From: Nocardioides marinus
GTDB lineage: Bacteria > Pseudomonadota > Alphaproteobacteria > Rhodobacterales > Rhodobacteraceae
Assembly: GCA_019801415.1 (NCBI GenBank)
Contig: JAHVJD010000006.1
Span: 245,373-309,372, forward strand
Direction: 5' to 3'
Length of the DNA stretch: 64,000 nt
The notes under the pieces were generated by a model, which saw only the letters and a list, made by a program, of their open reading frames with translations, was not told where the DNA came from and searched no databases. This document shows, in pieces, positions 34,249 to 43,256 of the stretch (position 1 is its first letter; each line of letters starts with the position of its first letter). Both the position numbers and the translations under genes were made by a program.

Positions 34249-36047
34249 AGTTGGTCGTCCTTCGCTGATGTGGCCGGGAAGGCAACGCGGAATACCGCAC
34301 CGCCAGTGCCCCTGTTGCGGCCCGTCATGGTTCCACCGTGGTCCTGCACGATACCGGCTGAAATCGCCAAGCCCAAGCCCATGCCGCGACCGCTTTCGCG
34401 GGTGGTGACGAAGGGTTCCTGCAATTCCGCCAATGTCGCTTCGCCCAATCCGTGGCCGTTGTCCCGGATTTCGAACCAGATGCCGTCCCCCCCAGCCCCG
34501 GTCTCGACCTCGATCAGCGGGGCCGCGTGGTCTTCGCTGGCGTCGATGGCATTGCGCAGCAAATTGGTCATGACCTGTTCGATCCGCAAACGGCTGCCCC
34601 GGACACCACCAAGATCAGGGCAGAGATCAAGTCGCAACTCGGCGTTGGCAGCTTCAAGGTTGGGTGCCACCAACGCGGCTGCGTCGCGCAGCGCAGCGTT
34701 GAGATCAACAACCGCGAGGGTTTCAGCATCCGGGGTCGCAAAGAACTTGAGTTGCCGGGTGATGCCCTCCATCCGGTCCACTAGGGCACCGATCCGCGCC
34801 GACAGCATGGCGGTATCGATCGGCGCCATCTCGGCTGCCACGAGATGGTTGCGCATGGCGGCAATCGGCTGCCCCAGCTCATGCGTCACCGAGGCAGCCA
34901 AACGCCCCAACGCGGCCAGACGACTGGCGCGCTCCAATTCTTCCTGGGTACGCTTCAGGCGCTGCTCCGCTGTCCGCCGTTCCTCGATCTCGCTCGCCAG
35001 TCTCTCATTGGCGCGGCGCAGCTCTGCCTCCTCTTGCTCGGAGCGTGCCAGCGCGGCACTGATCCGACGGGCCCGCTGAACCTGAAACAGGATCAGCGCC
35101 AGGCCCGCTACGCAACCGACCAGCAAGGTCAGCAACCAGCTGCGGGCGACCGCACGATCATCACTGGCGAAATAGTGAAGCGTCCAGTCATGGGGGGGAA
35201 TGGACGCCGTGAGGTGCAATTGCTCTCGGCCCGTTATCACCGCGCGCTGATCGACGCCCGGCCGCCAGTCCATCGGCTCCAGACTACGGCCAGGAAACTG
35301 TCGGGCGTCTATGATCCGGCGGCGCTGGCCGTCGGATAGCGGGAACAACACCCGATAGCGCCAGTCGGGTTCCGAGGCGAGCAGCACGACACCGTCCTCA
35401 TTGGCCAATAAAACCTGTTCGCCCGACTTGCGCCAACTCTGTTCCAGTCGGGCAAAACTGATCTTGATGGCGATGACGCCAACTGGTTTTCCATCTGCCC
35501 CGAGCACTGCATCGGCAATGAAATAGCCCGGCAGCCCGGTCGTGGTCCCGATTGCGAAAAACCGCCCTTGTCGTCCGCCCAAGGCTTGCTGAAAGTAAGG
35601 GCGGAAGCCGTAATTATGCCCGAGAAAGCTGTCCGGTCGGCCGTGATTTGACGTGGCGATGGTCGATCCCGCCACATCCATGAGGTAGATGGCATCCAGC
35701 CCGGCCTTGTCTGCAAAACGCCGCAGGCGTTCATTCAGGACATCGGTATTTCCACCTTCGGCCGTCGCCAGAACGGCAGCATCCTGCGCGAGTACATAGG
35801 TAAGGTGCGAAAACCGGTCCAGTTCCGCCATGACGCTGCTTTGATACAGAGACAGCCGTCCTTCCGCCTTGGCCCGCTCCTCCGAAAGGAAATACACCTC
35901 CGAGGCCTTGAAGACCGCGACAGCCAGGACGATCGCGGCAAGAAGAGGTAACAGAAACGGCAGCCTTCGCCGAAACGGCAATGGCGGTAGGCCACGCCCT
36001 GCCACCAGCCGCGGCTTTGGGGACTGATGCCGACTATCCGTGATCAT
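34245..36047 (-). CDS. dctB: DctB-like sensor histidine kinase
   Basis: About 600 residues: a first membrane helix (LPFLLPLLAAIVLAVAVF), a periplasmic double-Cache sensor region of about 250 residues, a second helix (SWLLTLLVGCVAGLALILF), a coiled-coil linker, a HisKA domain with phospho-accepting H in SVTHELGQPIAAM and a HATPase domain (NLLRNAIDAS, DNGHGLGEA, GMGLGLAI). In the family it senses C4-dicarboxylates together with the transporter. The ATG at 36047 is used; an in-frame TTG at 36101 would add 18 residues. It pairs with the adjacent dctD-like gene. Confidence 0.88.
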   Translation of the reverse strand: MITDSRHQSPKPRLVAGRGLPPLPFRRRLPFLLPLLAAIVLAVAVFKASEVYFLSEERAKAEGRLSLYQSSVMAELDRFSHLTYVLAQDAAVLATAEGGNTDVLNERLRRFADKAGLDAIYLMDVAGSTIATSNHGRPDSFLGHNYGFRPYFQQALGGRQGRFFAIGTTTGLPGYFIADAVLGADGKPVGVIAIKISFARLEQSWRKSGEQVLLANEDGVVLLASEPDWRYRVLFPLSDGQRRRIIDARQFPGRSLEPMDWRPGVDQRAVITGREQLHLTASIPPHDWTLHYFASDDRAVARSWLLTLLVGCVAGLALILFQVQRARRISAALARSEQEEAELRRANERLASEIEERRTAEQRLKRTQEELERASRLAALGRLAASVTHELGQPIAAMRNHLVAAEMAPIDTAMLSARIGALVDRMEGITRQLKFFATPDAETLAVVDLNAALRDAAALVAPNLEAANAELRLDLCPDLGGVRGSRLRIEQVMTNLLRNAIDASEDHAAPLIEVETGAGGDGIWFEIRDNGHGLGEATLAELQEPFVTTRESGRGMGLGLAISAGIVQDHGGTMTGRNRGTGGAVFRVAFPATSAKDDQL

Positions 36048-36107
36048 CGAACCGTCAGCCGCCCAAGGGCCGGAGACCGCAGCAATGTCCTGCGCTGCCA
36101 AGGTGCA

Positions 36108-37505
36108 TCATGAGGCCGCCTGAAAATGTGACGCGGGTACTTTTATGTCCCAGTCAATACCGCTGTCATCCACGACATAAGAAACCGGAGCATCCAGCAC
36201 CGTAGCGGCATAGTTCGTTAACACGGAATGTCCGAACCCCGTTCTGGATGGGGTGCCATCAATGCTGATCCCGGTTTCCCGCCACTGGAACTGCAATTCG
36301 CCACTGCCGCGGTCAATGTCCCAAGATATGGACACCCGCCCCTGCCTCTGCTGCAATACGCCGTACTTGGCAGAATTCGTAGCCAACTCATGTATGGCCA
36401 TGCCGATGGTCTGAACGGCTTCCGGCTGCAAATCCACATCTGGCCCCGACAGCTGGATATGTTGGTCCGCCTCAACCATCGTGAACGGTTCCAGATGCTC
36501 CGCAACCAATTGGCGGAGCGAAACGCTCGTCCATACGTTATTGACGAGCAGATCCGTCGATTTTGCCAGTGATGCGAGCCGTGCCCCGAAGCTCCGGTTG
36601 AAATCCTGAAGCGTCTCCGCCGTGCGCGCGGTCTGGCGTTGGATCGCGGATACCACGCTCAACATGTTCTTGGCGCGGTGGATGACTTCCCGGGCGATCA
36701 GATCCCTGGCGCGCTCCGCATTGCGCACCTCCGTCACATCGCGGTGAATGTTCGAAATCGCGATGACCTCACCATCCACGTTGCGGATCGGAGCGCAGCT
36801 GATCCAGACTTCCCGCTCCGTTCCATCCTTCGCGATCCGCGTTGCTTCGAAATCACGCAACCTGCCCGCGATGATCTCGTCGCGGTAACTGGCGACCCGT
36901 TTCGGCCAGCCCTCGGGATAAAGCGTTTCAAGAGACCGTCCGAGAATTTCGGACTTTTCGTAGCCATAAAGACGTTCCGCCGAGGGATTCCACGTGATGA
37001 TATTGCCGTCCAGATCATAGCTGATCACCGCATCGCTGGTGGAAGCGATCAACGCGGCCATCGCGTTGGAATTGATATAGCCCTGCTCAACCTCCTCCCG
37101 CTGGACATGGCGCTTGCTGACATTTCGGTGCTGAACGATCAGGAAACTTTCCTTGCCTCGGAGATACCGGTTTACGGTCAGATCGAACCAGCGTTTCTCG
37201 GTCGGGCTGTCGCAGGGGTATTCACACCGGAAGGTTTCTCCGGTTGCAAGCACCGCGGTGAGCCCGTCCGCCACGATCCCCGCGGTGGCGCTCGATGATC
37301 CGCAAGCCGATGTGCAAACAGCGAAGTAGTTGCTCCCGACCGAGCACCGTTCTGGATTTCCACCGTTTTCCACCCGAAACTTCTCCCAGGCAGCATTCGC
37401 GGCGATTATGTGGCCCGAGGCGTCGAGAACGGCGATTTCGTCATCCAAGGCATTCAGGACGCCCAGTATGTCGGACACGTCGTTAGCCACTAAGGCAGTT
37501 TGCAT
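36108..37505 (-). CDS. PAS-domain sensor kinase of the HWE family
   Basis: A 465-residue cytoplasmic kinase with two PAS domains (about 12-130 and 142-262; PAC-like ends at RNVS and IHRDVTEV) and an HWE-type kinase core with H276 (EVIHRAKNML), HELATNSAKYG and the WRE motif (QFQWRETG). HWE kinases often serve light or general stress signalling through PhyR-type partners. No membrane helix and no adjacent cognate response regulator are seen, although it reads toward dctB on the same strand. A LOV photosensor is unlikely because no NCRFL-type cysteine motif is present. Confidence 0.87.
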   Translation of the reverse strand: MQTALVANDVSDILGVLNALDDEIAVLDASGHIIAANAAWEKFRVENGGNPERCSVGSNYFAVCTSACGSSSATAGIVADGLTAVLATGETFRCEYPCDSPTEKRWFDLTVNRYLRGKESFLIVQHRNVSKRHVQREEVEQGYINSNAMAALIASTSDAVISYDLDGNIITWNPSAERLYGYEKSEILGRSLETLYPEGWPKRVASYRDEIIAGRLRDFEATRIAKDGTEREVWISCAPIRNVDGEVIAISNIHRDVTEVRNAERARDLIAREVIHRAKNMLSVVSAIQRQTARTAETLQDFNRSFGARLASLAKSTDLLVNNVWTSVSLRQLVAEHLEPFTMVEADQHIQLSGPDVDLQPEAVQTIGMAIHELATNSAKYGVLQQRQGRVSISWDIDRGSGELQFQWRETGISIDGTPSRTGFGHSVLTNYAATVLDAPVSYVVDDSGIDWDIKVPASHFQAAS

Positions 37506-37790
37506 CTAATTATTCCTTGGATTGCGCCGCTTCACCGGACGCGAGTGTGCTGAAGCTAGAATGCAGAGCCTAGATGAGAAGCAGCGGACATGCAATTTCC
37601 TGCACCTCGCGAGCCCGCATGGCGATGCCGTGTCTTGCCCCGCCCTGCCCGCCTGACAAAGGCAAATGGTGACCGGCCATGCGCCTCGGCAACTGGCGCT
37701 TCCGCACCCGCTGCGATCGGACGGAAACGCCTGAGCGGAGACGCAATGAGCGGAATTCCGTTACCCGGCGGAATGACGATGCTTCTGCTC
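37506..37790. other. Divergent intergenic region without a recognisable gene
   Basis: This space separates the HWE kinase from the radical-SAM operon. The reading frames that cross it do not resemble proteins. Its right end leads into the LexA-type box and promoter described separately. Confidence 0.5.
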
Positions 37791-37823
37791 GTGACAAATG
37801 TCGCGTGAGAACATATATAGAAC
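37791..37823 (+). promoter_or_regulatory. LexA-type box overlapping the promoter of the radical-SAM/UdgX operon
   Basis: GAAC (37809-37812), ATATATA and GAAC (37820-37823) form a direct repeat GAAC-N7-GAAC, which on the other strand is GTTC-N7-GTTC, the LexA recognition form of Rhodobacterales and other alphaproteobacteria. A promoter GTGACA (37791-37796), 17-base spacer, TATATA (37814-37819) puts the -10 inside the box and the transcription start at or next to the ATG at 37826, so the mRNA may be leaderless. A bound LexA would block it, giving SOS induction. Confidence 0.72.
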
Positions 37824-37825
37824 AA

Positions 37826-39061
37826 ATGGCACGACAGACCCTGAAACAGAAACTGGAAATTCTCAGCGATGCGGCAAAATATGACGCCTCTTGCGCGTCA
37901 TCCGGATCGACCAAGCGCCATTCCCGCGATGGCAAGGGGCTGGGGTCCAACGAAGGCAGCGGGATCTGCCATGCCTATGCGCCGGACGGCCGCTGTATCA
38001 GCCTGCTCAAGATCCTGATGACCAATTTCTGCATCTATGATTGCAGCTATTGCATAAACCGTGCCTCCTCCAACGTGCCCCGCGCCCGTTTCACCGTCGA
38101 CGAGGTGGTGCGGCTCACGATAGAATTCTATCGGCGCAATTACATCGAAGGGCTGTTCCTGTCATCGGGCGTGATCCGCTCACCCGACGCGACGATGTCC
38201 GACATGGTGCAGATCGCTCGCAAACTGCGTCACGAGGAGAACTTTCGCGGCTACATACACCTCAAGACGATCCCCGACGCCGCGCCCGAGCTGATCAAGG
38301 AAGCGGGGTTGCTGGCCGACCGTTTGTCGATCAACGTCGAACTGCCCACGGATCAGGCGGTGCAACAATATGCGCCAGAAAAGAAGCCGGAACAGATCCG
38401 CCGGGCGATGGCCAATGTGCGCATGACAAAGGAGGCCGGCAAGGACAAGTCGTTTACTGGCAAGCGCCCGCCCCGCTTTGCCCCCGCCGGACAGTCCACG
38501 CAGATGATCATCGGGGCCGACGGCTCCAACGATGCCACGGTGCTGGGGCAATCGACCCGACTTTACTCCAGCTACAAACTCAAGCGCGTCTACTACTCTG
38601 CCTTCTCGCCAATTCCCGACAGCTCTGCCAAGCTGCCGCTGATCCGGCCACCGTTGCAACGCGAACATCGCCTGTACCAAGCAGACTGGCTGCTGCGCTT
38701 TTACGATTTTCAGCTGGACGAGATCACGTCCGTTACGCGTGACGGCAACCTGGATCTGGAGATCGACCCAAAGCTGGCTTGGGCCCTCGCGCACCGGGCA
38801 GTGTTTCCACTGGACGTCAACCGCGCCAGCCGCGAGATGCTGTTGCGGGTGCCGGGCTTCGGCGTCAGAACCGTCAACCGGATCCTCGCCAGCCGCCGCC
38901 ACCGGACGCTCCGCTACGAAGACCTCCTGCGCATGGGAGCACAGATGAAGAAGGCCCGGGCCTTCATCACCGCAGGGGGCTGGACGCCGGGGGCCTTGAC
39001 CGACAGCGCGGATTTGCGCGCACGTTTTGCCCCGCCGCCCGAACAATTGGCCCTGTTCTGA
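37826..39061 (+). CDS. Putative DNA modification/repair radical-SAM protein
   Basis: A 411-residue radical-SAM protein with the cluster motif C69-x3-C73-x2-C76 (CIYDCSYC) and a C-terminal helix-hairpin-helix (LDVNRASREMLLRVPGFGVR) that should bind DNA. It belongs to the family always paired with a uracil-DNA-glycosylase-like gene; the chemistry is unknown. The ATG at 37826 follows the LexA-type box directly with no Shine-Dalgarno, consistent with a leaderless start. The stop overlaps the next start by one base (TGATG). Confidence 0.9.
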   Translation: MARQTLKQKLEILSDAAKYDASCASSGSTKRHSRDGKGLGSNEGSGICHAYAPDGRCISLLKILMTNFCIYDCSYCINRASSNVPRARFTVDEVVRLTIEFYRRNYIEGLFLSSGVIRSPDATMSDMVQIARKLRHEENFRGYIHLKTIPDAAPELIKEAGLLADRLSINVELPTDQAVQQYAPEKKPEQIRRAMANVRMTKEAGKDKSFTGKRPPRFAPAGQSTQMIIGADGSNDATVLGQSTRLYSSYKLKRVYYSAFSPIPDSSAKLPLIRPPLQREHRLYQADWLLRFYDFQLDEITSVTRDGNLDLEIDPKLAWALAHRAVFPLDVNRASREMLLRVPGFGVRTVNRILASRRHRTLRYEDLLRMGAQMKKARAFITAGGWTPGALTDSADLRARFAPPPEQLALF

Positions 39062-40560
39062 TGCATCGGGTTACCCTGCCCCCTATCGGCACCTTCCGCG
39101 CATGGCGCGACGCCGCCCGCAGTTTTCTTGCAGGGAACGTCCCGCCTGAGCAAATCCTTTGGGGCGATCATGCAACCGCCCCCGACCTGTTCAGCGACGA
39201 CAGCCCAATGTCGGGCGGTGGCGCGGTATCGGTACCGCGCAGTTTCATTCAAATGGCCGAAACGGTTGTCTGGCACAGTGATCCGGAACGCTTTGCCCTG
39301 CTCTATGCCTTCCTGTGGCGGCTGAGAGAAACACCACACAAAAACCTAATGGCAGATCGGGGTGACCGGGATCTGGCAAGATTGCGCCGGATGGAGAAAA
39401 ACGTGCGCCGGTGTCAGCACAAGATGAAGGCCTTTGTCCGCTTTCGCGAAATTGGCCGTCCAGGCGCGGCACGTCGCAGTTTTGCAGCCTGGTTCGAGCC
39501 AACCCATCACACTGTGGAGCCGACAGCGGATTTCTTCGTGCGCCGCTTTGGCGACATGGATTGGCGGATCCTGACGCCTGATGTGTCGGCTGTATTCGAG
39601 CAGAGCAAACTGTCGTTTTCCGAGGGATACGACAAGCCCGATCTGCCGGAGGATGCCAGCGAGGCACTTTGGATCACCTACTTCCAGAACATCTTCAATC
39701 CTGCGCGCCTCAAGGTGCAAGCAATGCAATCGGAAATGCCCAAGAAATATTGGAAGAACCTCCCCGAGGCCGCGTATATTCCGCAGATGATCGCCGATGC
39801 GCCGATGCGTGCCCGCGCCATGGCGGAGGCAGCGCCGACCCTGCCCCCTGCCCGCGTCGAACAGCTCAAGGCGCAACTGGCGTCCTGCAAATCTGCCTGG
39901 AACGGACCCTCGGAAGCCTTGCCAAAGGCAATCCGAAGCTGCACGCGCTGCCCCCTGCATTGCAACGCAACGCAAGCCGTGCTCGGAGAAGGACCAGCCC
40001 AAGCCAACCTTATGATCGTGGGTGAACAGCCCGGCGAGATGGAGGACCTGAGTGGACGTCCGTTTGTAGGACCAGCGGGCCAGCTCTTCGACCAGGCCGC
40101 CGCCAAGGCCGAACTGGACCGCGAGACGGCTTATGTCACCAATGCTGTGAAGCATTTCAAGTTCTCTGTCCGCGGCAAGCGGCGCATCCATCAACGGCCG
40201 GATGTCTCCGAAATCGAACATTGTCGCTGGTGGCTTGATGCCGAAATCGCAACCGTTCGCCCCAAGTTGATCTTGGCCATGGGCGCCACCGCCGCGCGCA
40301 GCTTGACGGGGAAGGAAACCGGTCTTCACGCCCGGCGCGGCACCATCGAAACAGGCAGAGCGGGTCTGCCGGTCCTGATCACCTTTCACCCCGCCTACCT
40401 GTTACGGTTGTCAGAACCGGAGGTCCGCAGGCAGGCTGAAGAGCAGTTCACGCAGGATCTGGCGTTGGCGGCGACCTTTGTCGCGCCGGACAAGGCCCCG
40501 GCACCTAGCGATCGTCTGCAAGCCATTACCCAGGAGGCTCCGAGCCCCCGCGCACCCTGA
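39061..40560 (+). CDS. udgX: UdgX-type uracil-DNA binding protein fused to a DUF4130 domain
   Basis: A 499-residue two-domain protein. Residues 1 to about 245 are the DUF4130 partner domain of the radical-SAM protein. The C-terminal half is a UDG-fold with GEQPGEMED (321-329), four Fe-S cysteines (C294, C297, C301, C388), HPAYLLR, and the KRRIH loop (373-377) diagnostic of UdgX, whose histidine (H377 here) becomes covalently linked to the abasic site after uracil excision. It should therefore trap uracil-containing DNA in a suicide complex. It is translationally coupled to the radical-SAM gene. Confidence 0.9.
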   Translation: MHRVTLPPIGTFRAWRDAARSFLAGNVPPEQILWGDHATAPDLFSDDSPMSGGGAVSVPRSFIQMAETVVWHSDPERFALLYAFLWRLRETPHKNLMADRGDRDLARLRRMEKNVRRCQHKMKAFVRFREIGRPGAARRSFAAWFEPTHHTVEPTADFFVRRFGDMDWRILTPDVSAVFEQSKLSFSEGYDKPDLPEDASEALWITYFQNIFNPARLKVQAMQSEMPKKYWKNLPEAAYIPQMIADAPMRARAMAEAAPTLPPARVEQLKAQLASCKSAWNGPSEALPKAIRSCTRCPLHCNATQAVLGEGPAQANLMIVGEQPGEMEDLSGRPFVGPAGQLFDQAAAKAELDRETAYVTNAVKHFKFSVRGKRRIHQRPDVSEIEHCRWWLDAEIATVRPKLILAMGATAARSLTGKETGLHARRGTIETGRAGLPVLITFHPAYLLRLSEPEVRRQAEEQFTQDLALAATFVAPDKAPAPSDRLQAITQEAPSPRAP

Positions 40561-40570
40561 CACGTTGCGA

Positions 40571-41467
40571 TCACGTGGCGCTCAGCAGCCAATCATATAC
40601 CAGCCGGGCCCGTTGCGAGGCATGGGGAGCCAACCTGATGTAGAAATTTTCCACCGTTTCGACACGGTCCGGCAGCAAAGGCACCAGCTCACCGCTCTCA
40701 AGATAGGTTTCGGTCAGGCCAACCCAGCCCAGAACCGCCCCCATGTCATCGCGCGCCGCCTGGAGGGCAATCACGTAATTGTTGACGCTGTGACTGTGCT
40801 TCACGGGCCCAGCGTACCCGAGATTTCGAAACCAGCCGGTCCAGTCGGTCCAGCCAGCCCCCGCAGATTCAAAATGTATCAGCGGCAGCTTTGCAAGATC
40901 CGCAGCATGCTTGACCGGGTGCAGTTCGGCGAACCGCGGACTGCCGAGCGCCATGATCCGGTCATGAAACAAGGTGCTGCAATGGCCGGACTCGCGCGGC
41001 TTGATACCGTAGTGAATACTAAGGTCGCAATCTTCCGCGCTTTGCTCGGTATCACTGACAATCTGGGCAACCGAGATATCGCCGTGTGATTTCCAAAACT
41101 GCGCAAGCTTGGGTGTCAGCCAGAGCGAACTGACCGCCGTGGTCACCCGTATCGTGACCGAGGCCCGATGCGACCGCTGTCTGAGCTGGTCCACCGCATC
41201 TCCCATGGCTTCAAAGCCGCGTTGCAGGGCGACCAGCAAGTAGGCCCCCGTTTCCGTCAGCTCCACGCCACGATGGTGGCGCCGAAACAACGGACAGCGC
41301 AATTCAGCTTCCAGGGCCTTCACCTGATGGCTGATTGCCGCCGGGGTGACATTCAGTTCCCGCGCGGCAGCCTTGAAGCCGACATGGCGTGCCGCGGCCT
41401 CGAACGCGACAAGGCTATTCATCGGGGGAAGGTCGTATGGTCGTTTGGCCAAGAATTCCTCATTCAC
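40571..41467 (-). CDS. LysR-family regulator (GcvA-like)
   Basis: A 298-residue LysR protein with the HTH AAARHVGFKAAARELNVTPAAISHQVKALE and a GcvA-like effector domain. The GTG at 41467 is used; an ATG at 41422 begins at the common PMNSLVAFEAAARH motif. It is divergent from the MttB-family gene, with 176 bases between them, and so is the likely activator of the demethylation genes. It converges on udgX, whose stop is 10 bases away. Confidence 0.88.
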   Translation of the reverse strand: MNEEFLAKRPYDLPPMNSLVAFEAAARHVGFKAAARELNVTPAAISHQVKALEAELRCPLFRRHHRGVELTETGAYLLVALQRGFEAMGDAVDQLRQRSHRASVTIRVTTAVSSLWLTPKLAQFWKSHGDISVAQIVSDTEQSAEDCDLSIHYGIKPRESGHCSTLFHDRIMALGSPRFAELHPVKHAADLAKLPLIHFESAGAGWTDWTGWFRNLGYAGPVKHSHSVNNYVIALQAARDDMGAVLGWVGLTETYLESGELVPLLPDRVETVENFYIRLAPHASQRARLVYDWLLSAT

Positions 41468-41643
41468 GTTAGATCAATCGCACCACTATAGCGCAATTCT
41501 GACCGTTTTCGGACATTTTCAGATTACTTCAGCTAAGCCTAGGTGAGTTTTTCTGTCATTGCCGCCAATCGCGATTGTCCGCACGCTGCTTGCAACGGGA
41601 AAACGCAGTGCCCGCTGAAGCCCACTATTGAAAGGAGCGCGCC

Positions 41644-43209
41644 ATGACCGAGGTTTCCACGACAAGAGCGCGCGGCCGACGCAGCCGCCCACATACCCGC
41701 CGCGACAGCGCTCCAGGTCAAAACCCGCATCTGCGCGTCCCCTTCATCACCCGCCGGATTCCCCCCTATGACCTTTTGGACGAAGAGGCACTCGTCAGAA
41801 TCGAACAGGCCGCCGACCGAATTCTGGCCGAGATCGGCATGGAGTTTCGCGAAGACCCCGAAACGGTCGAGCTTTTCCGCCAAGCCGGTGGCAAGGTCCG
41901 CCAGGTATCGCCGGAAACCTGGAACATCACGTTTGAACCCGGCATGATCCGCGAAATCTTGCGAACTGCACCCTCACGGTTCACCCAGCACGCCCGCAAT
42001 CCCGCGAATTCGGTCGAAATTGGCGGCGACGCGATGGTCTTTGCGCCCTCTTACGGATCCCCCTTCGTGATGGATCTGGACAAAGGGCGGCGCTACGGCA
42101 CGATCGAGGATTTCCAGAACCTGGTGAAGTTGGCGCAATCCTCGCCTTGGCTCCACCATTCTGGGGGGACGATCTGCGAACCGACGGACATTCCGGTCAA
42201 CAAGCGCCATCTCGACATGGTCTATGCCCACATGCGGTACAGCGACCGCGCCTTTCTTGGCTCCATCACCGCACCGGAGCGCGCAAGGGACAGCATTGAA
42301 ATGTGCCGCATCCTGTTCGGACCGGATTTCGTTGAACAGAACTGTGTCATTCTTGGGAACTTCAACACGACATCACCACTGGTGCTTGACGGCATCACCA
42401 CGCGCGGAATTCGCGAGTACGCCAGCGCCGGTCAAGGATCAATCCACTTGCCGTTCCTGCTTGGCGGTGCGGTATCGCCGCTGACAATGGCCGGGGCGAT
42501 CGCCCAATGTCTCGCTGAATCAATGACCTCCTGCGCGCTCACCCAACTGGTTCGCCCCGGCGCACCAGCGGTGCTGGCCGGCTTTCTTTCCTCCATGTCT
42601 CTGCGCTCGGGCTCACCCACTTTCGGCACACCGGAACCGGCCCTTGGATCACTGGTCATGGGGCAGCTCGCCCGGCGGCTTGAGATGCCGCTGCGGTGTG
42701 CGGGCAATTTCAGCACCTCGAAACAACCCGATGCGCAGGCCATGCAGCAATCGATGATGTCGATGATGTCAGCGATACAGGGAGGCGCGAACTACATCCT
42801 TCATTCGGCAGGCTTTCTCGACGGTCTGCTCTCCATGTCCTACGAAAAATTCGTGATGGACACGGACATGTGCGGCGCTCTGCATGCCTATCTGAGAGGA
42901 ATAGAGGTGAGCGACGACACTCTCGGCGTGGAGGCGTTAGCCGAAAAGGGGCCCGGTGAACATCTGTTCGGCACCGAGCACACGCTGCGTCACTATCAAT
43001 CCGCATATTGGGACAGCGCCCTGAACGATGACCAGCCGTTCGAGAGCTGGGAAGAACAGGGCAGTATCGACGCCGCACAGCGAGCGAACGCGCGCTGGAA
43101 GTCCATTCTGGACCAGTATGAAGCCCCGCCGATGAATGCAGACACGGACGAGGCTTTGCAGGATTTCATTGCCCGCAAGAAAGCCTCGATGAAGGATGCC
43201 TGGTACTGA
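41644..43209 (+). CDS. MttB-family methyltransferase without pyrrolysine
   Basis: A 521-residue member of the trimethylamine methyltransferase (MttB) superfamily, with the family segments GMEFREDPETVELFRQAGGKV and SAIQGGANYILHSAGFLDGLLSMSYEKFVMD. The frame is open without an in-frame UAG, so it is one of the non-pyrrolysine homologues that demethylate quaternary amines such as glycine betaine, passing methyl to a corrinoid protein. The first 25 residues are basic and low in complexity. No corrinoid protein is encoded next to it. GAAAGGAG precedes the ATG. Confidence 0.88.
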   Translation: MTEVSTTRARGRRSRPHTRRDSAPGQNPHLRVPFITRRIPPYDLLDEEALVRIEQAADRILAEIGMEFREDPETVELFRQAGGKVRQVSPETWNITFEPGMIREILRTAPSRFTQHARNPANSVEIGGDAMVFAPSYGSPFVMDLDKGRRYGTIEDFQNLVKLAQSSPWLHHSGGTICEPTDIPVNKRHLDMVYAHMRYSDRAFLGSITAPERARDSIEMCRILFGPDFVEQNCVILGNFNTTSPLVLDGITTRGIREYASAGQGSIHLPFLLGGAVSPLTMAGAIAQCLAESMTSCALTQLVRPGAPAVLAGFLSSMSLRSGSPTFGTPEPALGSLVMGQLARRLEMPLRCAGNFSTSKQPDAQAMQQSMMSMMSAIQGGANYILHSAGFLDGLLSMSYEKFVMDTDMCGALHAYLRGIEVSDDTLGVEALAEKGPGEHLFGTEHTLRHYQSAYWDSALNDDQPFESWEEQGSIDAAQRANARWKSILDQYEAPPMNADTDEALQDFIARKKASMKDAWY

Positions 43210-43256
43210 AACCGCCCTCCTCAATCGCCGGCAAAGCACAACTCAAGGAAAGACCA

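Noticed and set aside
33013..35079. 688-codon plus-strand frame opposite dctD/dctB
   Set aside because: Long only because of GC codon bias; its composition is low-complexity Arg/Gln/His and it lies antisense to two well-defined regulators.
41644..43209. Pyrrolysine-containing MttB
   Set aside because: The frame is complete at 521 codons without an in-frame TAG, and no pyl genes are seen, so it is a non-pyrrolysine homologue.
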